Below are positions 54,646-62,882 of a stretch of 64,000 nucleotides of DNA, piece after piece (positions within the stretch are counted from its first letter, which is position 1; the number at the start of each line of letters is the position of its first letter). The notes below the pieces were generated by a model, which was not told the origin of the DNA, did no database searches, and saw only the letters and a list, made by a program, of their open reading frames with translations. This DNA comes from Oleispira sp963851095 (GTDB taxonomy: Bacteria > Pseudomonadota > Gammaproteobacteria > Pseudomonadales > Oceanobacteraceae). The stretch spans positions 21,467-85,466 of the forward strand of contig CAWKOX010000003.1 in the NCBI GenBank assembly GCA_963851095.1. The letters are read 5' to 3'. A program made the position numbers and the translations under genes.

Positions 54646-56041
54646 TCACTTAGAATGGTGAAGCTTAATCCATCCATCGCGCAACGAATATAATCCCTCC
54701 GTTTTTAAATAAGCATTGGATAATGCCTGATTAATTCCCGGAGTTTTAGAGCTACGCCATGGGCCTTTACTCGTAATTCCACAAGCTACCGCAGCTTGAA
54801 CGCGAACGCCCAGCTTCATTAAATTTCTTACTTTAGTACGTGGCTTTCGCCATTGTCGCCAGTAAGCCATTCTAACTCTGCGTCGGATCCAATGATCTAC
54901 TCTTTAATAAAATCGCATACAAAGTTGATAGCAATTAGCCTTTGATACACGAAAATAATTAATCCAGCCTCGTAAATACTGGCTGGTTTTAAAGAGCTGA
55001 TAGCGCATCGACACGCCCCAATTACGATTGGTTAATCGACGTACTTGCTCCTTAAATCGGTGCAGTGTTTTCGGATGAATTTGAATTCGCCCTGATCGAA
55101 AAGTGAAGCCCAGAAATTTACTTTCTGAGGTTTTCACAACTCGACTTTTATCACTGTTAACGATTAGTTTTAATCGACGCTCCAAGTAGTTCGAGATGCT
55201 TTTAAGGATACGTTCGCCTGCACGCTTACTTTTCACCAAAATAGTAAAGTCGTCAGCGTAGCGAGCAAACTTATGGCCTCGCTTCTCTAATTCTTTGTCG
55301 AGTGGATCCAACATAATATTTGCGAGCAGAGGTGAAAGAGGGCCACCTTGCGGAACGCCTTCACGACTTTCCTCAAAGTGATTCTTATTCATGATTCCAG
55401 CGCGCAAATATTTTGCGATCAATTTTAATAACTCTTTATCCTTCAGCTTGTAGCTTAAGTGAGTCATTAATAAATCATGATTTACTCGATCAAAGAATTT
55501 TGAGAGATCAACATCAACGGCAAAACGTCGGCCTTCCTTGATGATGCTTTGTACTTGTTTAGCGGCTTGCTGCCCATTTCTGTTCGGTCTGAATCCAAAA
55601 CTATTATTGGAAAATTTAGGATCAAAAATAGGCGTGAGCCTCTTCTTTTAAAATGAGGGGGAGCAATCGCTTGCTGAATAACGCGGTCTTTAATCGTAGC
55701 CTCTTATCTACAAGCCGCAAGCTGACGAATACCACCGTCAGGCTTTTCAATTTCTACACGACGAACAGGGTCAGGTTTATAAATCCCTGATCTAAGTTCT
55801 TGCGTCACTTGTTCCCATTGACCAGATCTTACCCAGTCAGGCCTCTTTAATACTAGAGAGTTTCAATGGTCATGCCATCGATGCCAGCGGCTCCTTTGTT
55901 GGCTCGAACACGTTTCCAAGCGGCTTGAATATTTTCTCGCTGCAAGGTGCGTTCGAATAGATTTTCGCTAAAGGATGGCTGCAAGCTAAAATGCTGAGTC
56001 ACGTCATTACCGGACGGTATTCGTGTGTTCAAATCTGACAA
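54646..56041 (-). pseudogene. Group II intron reverse transcriptase/maturase, copy 1, broken by four short elements
   Basis: The TTG start at 56041 has AAAGGAGGAGCC upstream. The parts together code a complete class C reverse transcriptase: MSDLNTRIPSGND, MTIE, RSGIYKPDPVRRVEIEKPDGG, FSNNSFGFRPNRNGQQA, RRFAVDVDLSKFFDRVNHD (palm motif A), EGVPQGGPLSPLLANIMLD, ARYADDF (catalytic YADD), the GWINYF maturase region and a C-terminal GLYSLRDGWIKLHHSK. Apart from four short inserts at 55841-55860, 55700-55717, 55639-55660 and 54899-54915, I see no other lesion. Each insert gives a stop or a frameshift, so the ORF is not functional unless these are removed or bypassed. Confidence 0.85.
54899..55860 (-). 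repeat. Four short hairpin-like elements in intron copy 1
   Basis: Positions are 54899-54915 (site D), 55639-55660 (V), 55700-55717 (U) and 55841-55860 (A). Each is 17-22 nt, AT-rich in the middle, with CTCTTTAAT-like and AAAG/GAGG ends. Comparison with copy 2 (sites A and D) or with conserved reverse transcriptase sequence (sites U and V) shows that each replaces about 6 nt of intron. Confidence 0.7.
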
Positions 56042-56080
56042 GGCTCCTCCTTTATTCTAAATGTTCAGGCCTTGATCGCC

Positions 56081-56277
56081 ATGGATGGCGTGAATGCCGA
56101 TATTGCAGGAGCAATATATCGGCCACCGTGTCCCAGCCATTACGCTGGGCATTTGGCTACTATGCCGTCTGCTGACTTCTGTTTAATCACCGATATAGTT
56201 ACCTATATCAGCGCTATCGGTTTGACCGCCAAGGATGGCGGAAATGCAGATATTGCAGGAGCAATATATCTGCCATC
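56081..56277. repeat. Pair of 47-bp palindromic repeats in intron copy 1
   Basis: 56081-56127 and 56232-56277 share GATATTGCAGGAGCAATATATC with flanking GGATGGCG and GCCA arms, each a stem-loop with an AGGA loop. Between them lie a TATAG / CTATA-type inverted repeat and a CCAGC / GCTGG hairpin. Copy 2 has the same pair at about 59309-59505. Copy 3 lacks the whole segment. Confidence 0.65.
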
Positions 56278-56796
56278 GTATTTGCTCAAACAGCTTGATG
56301 AATTCTGTTTGCCAAGCCTGTTTAAATCAGTAGCTTAGAACTGTTTAGGTTTCCGATCGCATGCTAAGCAGATCTCCCCAGATAAGAGCATGAACTTTCC
56401 CTGCGCAAAGCTACCGCATCCTGCTCACGCCCCTTACCTACATCCATGTAGGCAACTGCATCATTTACGGTGGCCGTTAAGTCACATGGCTTCGTCGTCT
56501 TGTGCCAACTCGCCTCCAGCCTACGCCTCATATGATGTTCTTGTTCATCAGCTCGCAGTTTTGCTAGCGGCTTCCTCCGGACCTAACTTCGCAGTTAAGC
56601 CCTTGCCATTCGCTAGTAGTTAACATCTAATAGTGATATTAAAATCGCTAAGGATGGTGACCTTCCTACAGAGGACTTTCACCTCATTAGTTCATGCCCA
56701 TGCTGGGCGTACACAATCAGTTGGTGCTTCAGCCCCTGCGTGGCTTGGACGCTTTTTCCGCTCGTGCCTCGCTACAAAACCGCCGCAAATGCAGGC

Positions 56797-56803
56797 GTTA
56801 AGC
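56797..56803 (+). other. R-prime box of the attC holding intron 1
   Basis: GTTAAGC closes the attC whose start is at about 54570 and whose remainder begins at 56713 (ACAATCAG). Interior sequence matches the attC at 24247-24342. Confidence 0.83.
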
Positions 56804-56822
56804 CTACAAAGGAAAATCACCA

Positions 56823-57197
56823 TTGAGTAAGTATGTTGGCTGTATAATCAATGAGCTTGAAGAGTCAGAAGTTGTAGATAACGATTTTGGTTTGTTCGTG
56901 GTTTCATTAAATATTGACGACTCTGGTGAAATAACATCCACGGAGTCCATAGAACCAGTTGGTAAAATTGATGCCGATATCGACAGTGAAGAGTGTCTTT
57001 TTCATATAACGTCTAGCGAAAAGGCACTAACAATATCTGAGGCGTATGCGGAAATAGAAACGATTGATTCACGATTTTCACTTGTTTCTGCAATAGAGAA
57101 AAATTTTGACGGCTCGCGGGTAAGAATAGACAACCCAATAATTGGCTTTGGAGAAAACATAGATGAAAAACGATTCTTCATCGTGTGCAAGGCTTAA
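56823..57197 (+). CDS. Hypothetical protein, cassette gene (TTG start)
   Basis: A 124-residue acidic soluble protein, no recognised family. The frame opens at TTG with AAAGGAAAATCAC upstream. The sequence YVGCIINELEESEVVDNDFGLFVVSL gives the first strands, and the end has ENIDEKRFFIVCKA. The position straight after the R-prime box fits a cassette start. Its final residues lie in the next attC. Confidence 0.5.
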   Translation: MSKYVGCIINELEESEVVDNDFGLFVVSLNIDDSGEITSTESIEPVGKIDADIDSEECLFHITSSEKALTISEAYAEIETIDSRFSLVSAIEKNFDGSRVRIDNPIIGFGENIDEKRFFIVCKA

Positions 57198-57272
57198 CAA
57201 ACACATCAGAAATCGCTCCACTTCGTTGCGCTGGACGTCGCTGACGCTCCGCCTTTTATGTGGGCGTTATGC
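57192..57272 (+). other. attC site
   Basis: GCTTAAC (57192-57198) and GTTATGC (57266-57272) bound 81 bp. Confidence 0.87.
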
Positions 57273-57281
57273 AATCAAGTC

Positions 57282-57902
57282 ATGGATTTAATCTTGAAAA
57301 TAGAAGTTGATAAATTTAGGTTGTGGGCTTCAGAATATCCAGAGGACCATCGCTCTGGAGAGTGGGAGTGCGACTACGAAGATTGGCCTTCGCTTAACTC
57401 AGCATTTCTAAATTTTATTGAAAACAAAGTTCCTTCAGAGTTAACTGACGCTGAAATTACAGATCTAATTTACGTTATCGCTAGAGATAATGAGATGGAG
57501 GAATTAGTTGAAGATGTAGCGTTGAAAGAAGGACTTTTTAAACTACTAATACCTCATGTTATAAAATCAATAGAAAATGAGGCTAAATGGCAATTTGCGG
57601 TTGCTATAGGCGAAGGTACATTAAGTCACGCTATTGCAGAAGAAGCTTTACTTAGTCTGGTAAATGACGGTGATGAATATACTAGTAGGAGAGCTTTGCA
57701 AAGCCTCGGTAGAATAGGTGCTGAGCAAACAGAAAGACTCTGTATTAAGGCGTGGGATACAAATCATGAGTACCAACGAATCATGGCTCTATCTGTATTA
57801 AAAGAAATTGAGTCAAAAGAGTTATCACGCTATTTAGACCTTGCATTAATCGATGGCCGAAAATACGTTGTTAAAAATGCGAATGAGATAAAAAATGCAT
57901 AA
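57282..57902 (+). CDS. HEAT-like repeat protein, cassette gene
   Basis: About 206 residues of helical repeats in the second half: LLIPHVIKSIENEAKWQFAVAIGEG, AIAEEALLSLVNDGDEYTSRRALQSLGRIGAE and CIKAWDTNHEYQRIMALSVLKEIESKELSRYLDLAL, typical of HEAT/PBS-lyase-type arrays that bind proteins. The first half holds the cap (FRLWASEYPEDHRSGEWECDYEDWPSL). The frame is open to ATG 57258 inside the attC, so I take ATG 57282 (MDLILKIEV). The stop is at the junction with intron 2. Confidence 0.65.
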   Translation: MDLILKIEVDKFRLWASEYPEDHRSGEWECDYEDWPSLNSAFLNFIENKVPSELTDAEITDLIYVIARDNEMEELVEDVALKEGLFKLLIPHVIKSIENEAKWQFAVAIGEGTLSHAIAEEALLSLVNDGDEYTSRRALQSLGRIGAEQTERLCIKAWDTNHEYQRIMALSVLKEIESKELSRYLDLALIDGRKYVVKNANEIKNA

Positions 57903-57970
57903 TCGGGTAGCCGGAGGTATCTAACCTCCAGCCCCCACAACATCCTGCATGCGGATCCGCACAGGGCGTT

Positions 57971-59269
57971 TCACTTAGAATGGTGAAGCTTAATCCATCC
58001 ATCGCGCAACGAATATAATCCCTCCGTTTTTAAATAAGCATTGGATAATGCCTGATTAATTCCCGGAGTTTTAGAGCTGCGCCATGGGCCTTTACTTGTA
58101 ATGCCACAGCCAACGGCAACCTGAACGCGAACGCCTAGCCTCATTAAATTTCTTACTTTAGTACGCGGCTTTCGCCACTGTCGCCAATAAGCAATTCTCA
58201 CTCTGCGTCGGATCCAATGATCTAGATCCATGCAAAGTTGATAGCAATTAGCGATACCAAAATAATTAATCCAGCCTCGTAAATACTGGCTGGTTTTAAA
58301 GAGCTGATAGCGCATCGACACGCCCCAATTACGATTGGTTAATCGACGTACTTGCTCCTTAAATCGGTGCAGTGCTTTCGGATGAATTTGAATTCCTCCT
58401 GATCGAAAAGACTCTTGTATATAAATCGGCCTAGAAATTTACTTTCTGAAGTTTTCACAACTCGACTTTTATCACTATTAACGATTAATTTTAATCGACG
58501 CTCCAAGTAGTTCGAGATGCTTTTAAGGATACGTTCGCCTGCACGCTTACTTTTCACCAAAATAGTAAAGTCGTCAGCGTAGCGAGCAAACTTATGGCCT
58601 CGCTTCTCTAATTCTTTGTCGAGTGGATCCAACATAATATTTGCGAGCAGAGGTGAAAGAGGGCCACTTTGTGGAACGCCTTCACGACTTTCCTCAAAGT
58701 GATTCTTATTCCCCTTTCTATTTAAAAGAGCTCCAGCGCGCAAATATTTTGCGATCAATTTCAATAACTCTTTATCCTTCAGCTTATAGCTTAGGTGGGT
58801 CATTAATAAATCATGATTTACTCGATAAGAATCAGGGATGGTTTGAATCCAGAAAATGTAGGATCAAAAATAGGCGTGAGCCTCTTCTTTTAAAATGAGG
58901 GGGAGCAATCGCTTGCTGAATGACGCGGTCTTTAATCGTAGCCTCTTATCTACAAGCCGCAAGCTGACGAATACCACCGTCAGGCTTTTCAATTTCTACA
59001 CGACGAACAGGATCAGGTTTATAAATTCCTGATCTGAGTTCTTGCGTCACTTGTTCCCATTGACCAGATCTTACCCAGTCAGGAAACTTTTCAATGGTCA
59101 TGCCATCGATGCCAGCGGCTCCTTTGTTGGCTCGAACACGTTTCCAAGCAGCTTGAATATTTTCTCGCTGCAAGGTGCGTTCGAATAGATTTTCGCTAAA
59201 GGATGGCTGCAAGCAAAAATGCTGAGTCACGTCATTACCGGACGGTATTCGTGTGTTCAAATCTGACAA
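57971..59269 (-). pseudogene. Group II intron reverse transcriptase, copy 2, decayed
   Basis: Fragments at 58946-59269 (start to PDGGIRQL), 58339-58803 (MTHLSYKL to FLGRF) and 57971-58321 (C-terminal region). ARYADDF is kept, but the segment with NRNGQQA and FAVDVDLSKFFD is deleted near 58830-58860. Site A reads MTIEKFPDW here, so this copy shows the uninterrupted sequence of that site. Four short elements (58410-58429, 58711-58731, 58881-58902 and 58942-58959) break the frame. Confidence 0.85.
58410..58959 (-). repeat. Four short hairpin-like elements in intron copy 2
   Basis: 58410-58429 (site C), 58711-58731 (B), 58881-58902 (V) and 58942-58959 (U). At sites B and C copy 1 has the plain 6 nt (ATCATG, TTCACT on the sense strand) where copy 2 has 20-21 nt. 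Confidence 0.7.
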
Positions 59270-60013
59270 GGCTCCTCCTTTATTCTAAATGTTCAGGCCT
59301 TGATCGCCATGGATGGCGTGAATGCCGATATTGCAGGAGCAATATATCGGCCACCGTGTCCCAGCCATTACGCTGGACATTTGGCTACTATGCCGTCTGC
59401 TGACTTCTGCTTAATCACCGATATAGTTACCCATATCAGCGCTATCGGTTTGACCGCCAAGGATGGCGGAAATGCAGATATTGCAGGAGCAATATATCTG
59501 CCATCATATTTGCTCAAACAGCCTGATGAATTCTGTTTGCCAAGCCTGTTTAAATCAGTAGCTTAGAACTGTTTAGGTTTCCGATCGCATGTTAAGCAGA
59601 TCTCCCCAGATAAGAACATGAACTTTCCCTGCGCAAAGCTACCGCATCCTGCTCACGCCCCTTACCTACATCCATGTAGGCAACTGCATCATTTACGGTG
59701 GCCGTTAAGTCACATGGCTTCGTCGTCTTGTGCCAACTCGCCTCCAGCCTACGCCTCATATGATGTTCTTGTTCATCAGCTCGCAGTTTTGCTAGCGGCT
59801 TCCTCCGGACCTAACTTCGCAGTTAAGCCCTTGCCATTCGCTAGTAGTTAACATCTAATAGTGATATTAAAATCGCTAAGGATGGTGACCTTCCTACAGA
59901 GGACTTTCACCTCATTAGTTCATGCCCATGCTGGGCGTACACAAATGAGACGAGCCATGTACGGGATTAACCCGTAATGGCAGGCGTTAGTAGCTAATTA
60001 TGATTAATTTTAA

Positions 60014-60268
60014 ATGAAAAAGTTTTTTTCAGTTCTGACTGCTTTAGTGTTAATGGCAACTGCCTTAGTGGTAGCAGAAATATATGGTGCAAGTTCTTTT
60101 GTCGAGACCTGTGGTGATTTTGTGGATCAACCCGTTAGTGAAGTAACGTGGAAACATGCGAAAACTGATGGAGTGATTAGGGTCTATCAAGATAATCTTC
60201 TGCTGTCAGATAGATTCTGTTCTCTTAATCATTCGAATGGGATTATTGTAAATGCTACTTGGAAATGA
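60014..60268 (+). CDS. Small exported protein, cassette gene
   Basis: An 84-residue protein with an N-terminal hydrophobic segment (about 5-25, LTALVLMATALVVAEIYGA), a signal peptide or anchor. The rest has a Cys pair (FVETCGDF and DRFCSLNH) that may form a disulfide in the periplasm. No family recognised. TAATTATGATT precedes the start without a clear ribosome site. It lies 22 bases after the R-prime box at 59986-59992. Confidence 0.52.
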   Translation: MKKFFSVLTALVLMATALVVAEIYGASSFVETCGDFVDQPVSEVTWKHAKTDGVIRVYQDNLLLSDRFCSLNHSNGIIVNATWK

Positions 60269-60274
60269 CAAAGC

Positions 60275-60362
60275 TACTAACAATACGTTCAAATGCGTTC
60301 CGGCCAAAAAGACGGCTTCCACTAGAAGTGCTAGACGCACGCCCTTTAGCTAAGCGTTCAAT
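60275..60362 (+). other. attC site
   Basis: TACTAAC (60275-60281) and GTTCAAT (60356-60362) bound 88 bp. The interior is the same type as the attC at 20868-20957 on the other strand. Confidence 0.83.
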
Positions 60363-60373
60363 ATAAAAACACT

Positions 60374-60808
60374 ATGCAGAAATTAGATAACTGGGGGCAG
60401 AGTATTCTCCTCCCTACGAAAGAAGAATGGGCAGTATTACTTCGAGAGAAGAAGTACAATGGATATGACCTAGGAAGAGTTGTCTGCGAGTCTGCTGAAA
60501 GAGATTTGATAGACTTCGAATTAAACTCAGATGTAGTATTAGCCTTAGTTGATCATCCAGGAAGATATTTATACCTTCGCTTGCTTAATATCGATGGTGT
60601 TCTATATCGAGTTCATTTTGAGGATGTAATCTGTGAGCACTGCAATAAGAGAAGCGGAATGTCGGCAACAGCAGACTTTGTATCTTATGCAGGTGCCAAG
60701 AGAGCGGATGACGCTAGGCAAGAAATGTTAAAGCTACCTGTAATGAGCTGCAAAAATTGCGGCGGAAAATTAAATATGCGGAAAACGTTATGGTTTGCGC
60801 AACATTGA
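60374..60808 (+). CDS. Zinc-ribbon-type hypothetical protein, cassette gene
   Basis: A 144-residue soluble protein. Two Cys pairs, CEHCNKRS near residue 90 and CKNCGGK near 127, look like a split zinc ribbon. The N-terminal part (LLPTKEEWAVLLREKKYNGYDLGRVVCESAERDLIDFEL) is alpha/beta. No family recognised. The stop is at the intron 3 junction. Confidence 0.55.
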   Translation: MQKLDNWGQSILLPTKEEWAVLLREKKYNGYDLGRVVCESAERDLIDFELNSDVVLALVDHPGRYLYLRLLNIDGVLYRVHFEDVICEHCNKRSGMSATADFVSYAGAKRADDARQEMLKLPVMSCKNCGGKLNMRKTLWFAQH

Positions 60809-60859
60809 ATCGGGTAGCCGGAGGCATCTAACCTCCAGCCCCCACAACACCCTGCATGC

Positions 60860-62590
60860 CCTACTAATCTAAATGGGCACAGGGCGTTTCCCTTAGAATG
60901 GTGAAGCTACTCTTAACTTAGAAAGCATCCATCGCGCAACGAATATAATCCCTCAGTTTTCAAATAAGCATTTGATAATGCTTGATTCTCTTTATTGAAA
61001 GATTCCCGGAGTTTTAGAGCTACACCATGGGCCTTCGCCTCGTGGTGCCTACTTTTGGTACTCGTAATTTTACACCCAACTGCAACCTGAGCGCGAACGC
61101 CTAGCCTCATTACTGTTTTATAAATCAAAGGTCTTACTTTAGTACGCGGCTTTCGCCACTGTCGCATCTCTCTAATAAAAAGCGTGCCATTCTAACTCTG
61201 CGTCGAATCTAATGATCTACTCTTTAATTAAAATCGGCATACAAAGTTGATAGCAATTGGCCCTCTCGTTATATAACAGCAGAAAATAATTAATCCAGCC
61301 TCGTAAATACTGGCTGGTTTTAAAGAGCTGGTGGCGCATATTTTTTTATATAAATAGGGCCCCAGTTACGATTGGTTAAACGACGTACTTGTTCCTTAAA
61401 TCGATGCAGTGTTTTTGGATGAATTTGAATTCCTCCTGATCGAAAAGACTCTTGTATATAAATCGGCCTAGAAATTTACTTTCTGAAGTTTTCACAACTC
61501 GACTTTTATCACTGTTAACGATTAATTTTAGTCGACGCTCTAAGTAATTAGAAATGCTGTTGAGGATGCGTTCACCTGCACGCTTACTTTTCACCAGAAT
61601 GGTAAAGTCGTCAGCGTAGCGAGCGAATTTATGTCCTCGTTTTTCTAATTCTTTGTCGAGCGGATCGAGCATGATATTCGCAAGCAGGGGCGAAAGAGGC
61701 CCACCTTGTGGAACGCCTTCACGGCTTTCTACAAAGTGGTTATTATTCCCCTCTCTTTTTAAAAGAACTCCTGCGCGCAAATATTTAGCGATCAATTTTA
61801 ATAGCTCTTTATCCTTCAGCTTATAGCTTAGGTGCGTCATTAATAAATCATGATTTACTCGATAATAACCAGGGATGGTTTGAATGCAGAAAATGCAGGA
61901 TCAAAAATAGGCGTGAGCCTCTTCTTTTAAAATGAGGGGGAGCAATCGCTTACTGAATAACGCGGTCTTTAATCGTAGCCTCTTATCTACAAGCCGCAAG
62001 CTGACGAGTACCACCGTCAGGCTTTTCAATTTCTACACGACGAACAGGATCAGGTTTATAAATTCCTGATCTGAGTTCTTGCGTCACTCGTTCCCATTGA
62101 CCAGATCTTACCCAGTCAGGCCTCTTTAATACTAGAGAGTTTCAATAGTCATGCCATCGATGCCAGCGGCTCCTTTGTTGGCTCGAACACGTTTCCAAGC
62201 AGCTTGAATATTTTCTCGCTGTAAGGTGCGTTCGAATAGATTTTCGCTACCAACATGATGAATTCTGTTTGCCAAGCCTGTTTAAATCAGTAGCTTAGAA
62301 CTGTTTAAGTTTCCGATCGCCGTCTCTTTATTTTGAAAGCAGTAGATCTCCCCACTCTTTATTAATAGAAAGGGGAACATGAACTTTCCCTGCGCAAAGC
62401 TACCGCGTCCTGCTCACGCCCCTTACCTACATCCATGTAGGCAACTGCATCATTTACGGTGGCCCTACTCCCTAATAAACAGCAGCACATGGCTTCGTCG
62501 TCTTGTGCCCTGAATTTAATTAAAGAGTGCCTCCAGCCTACGCCTCATATGATTTTCTTGTTCATCAGCTCGCCTGATTTTATTAGTAGT
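60860..62590 (-). repeat. About eighteen short hairpin-like elements in intron copy 3
   Basis: Positions: 60860-60876, 60909-60925, 60987-61001, 61113-61131, 61166-61184, 61219-61237, 61261-61282, 61340-61359, 61447-61466, 61748-61768, 61918-61939, 61979-61996, 62120-62139, 62321-62343, 62354-62377, 62464-62485, 62509-62528, 62573-62590. Common pattern on the plus strand: CTCTTT, an A/T core such as AATTAA or ATTAAT, then AAAG or AAATCGG. Typically 6 nt of the other copies is replaced. Two longer, GC-richer inserts (61036-61058 and about 62599-62637) do not fit the pattern. Confidence 0.7.
60913..62247 (-). pseudogene. Group II intron reverse transcriptase, copy 3, decayed
   Basis: Only fragments remain: about 61376-61840 (MTHLSYKL to FLGRF, with ARYADDF), and a C-terminal piece at 60913-61167 with several inserts. 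The first codons are lost in the deletion at about 62248, and palm motif A is lost as in copy 2. More than ten short elements lie in the coding part. This is beyond repair as a protein gene. Confidence 0.85.
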
Positions 62591-62882
62591 GCTAGCGGCA
62601 TCCCAGCCGTTGCAGGTATTCACGGCGCTACGCCCTCCAGACCTCAACTTCGCAGTTAAGCCCTTGCCATTCGCTAGTAGTTAACATCTAATAGTGATAT
62701 TAAAATCGCTAAGGATGGTGACCTTCCTACAGAGGACTTTCACCTCATTAGTTCATGCCCATGCTGGGCGTACACAAGAACCAGCAATCTGACTCCGCAA
62801 TCTGTCACGTTTTTTTCTGTGCAAAAAGACGTGCCAGCTTGCTACGCAGTTGTGGTTAGCGTTAAGTTCTTGGGAGACATTG

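Larger units (their letters stand above)
54577..56712 (-). mobile_element. Group IIC-attC intron, copy 1 (2136 bp)
   Basis: On the minus strand the intron starts GTACGCCC after exon TTGT and ends CCCGAT before TA, the insertion rule of class C-attC introns. The 5-prime domain I has GAGGTGAAAGTCCTC (about 56673-56690). Domain V is at 54614-54645, with GCCCTGTGC, loop GGATCC and GCATGCAGGG, followed by a domain VI hairpin. The reverse transcriptase frame lies between. The cut attC has R-double-prime AGTTAAC split as TTA | ACAA and its R-prime GTTAAGC at 56797-56803. The intron is antisense to the cassettes. At 56081-56277 it has a pair of palindromic repeats. Confidence 0.9.
57902..59940 (-). 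mobile_element. Group IIC-attC intron, copy 2 (2039 bp)
   Basis: Same ends and orientation as copy 1, inserted in another attC (GCATA | ACAAATGAG). Domain V is intact with the GGATCC loop. The palindromic repeat pair is present. The RT gene lacks about 95 bp including palm motif A, so it cannot make active enzyme. The R-prime box of the interrupted attC is GTTAGTA at 59986-59992. Confidence 0.88.
60809..62773 (-). mobile_element. Group IIC-attC intron, copy 3 (1965 bp), riddled with short elements
   Basis: Same ends as copies 1 and 2 (GTACGCCC start, CCCGAT end), inserted at TGA | ACAAGAAC of a third attC whose R-prime is GTTAAGT at 62861-62867. It lacks the RT start and the palindromic repeat pair (join near 62248-62256) and also lacks palm motif A. 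About 18 short elements are spread over its whole length, in both coding and ribozyme parts. One replaces the domain V loop. Confidence 0.88.

Noticed and set aside
56072..56338. 88-residue open frame in the palindromic segment (also at 59300)
   Set aside because: It is an antisense read through the duplicated palindromes and has no ribosome site.
56390..56623. 77-residue open frame in intron copies 1 and 2 (also at 59618)
   Set aside because: It lies in the structured 5-prime RNA of the group II intron, on the antisense strand, and its conservation is explained by the ribozyme.
60809..62773. Ordinary neutral decay as explanation for the differences of intron copy 3
   Set aside because: Neutral decay gives scattered substitutions and indels of all sizes. 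Here most changes are 17-21 nt in place of 6 nt, with a shared pattern.
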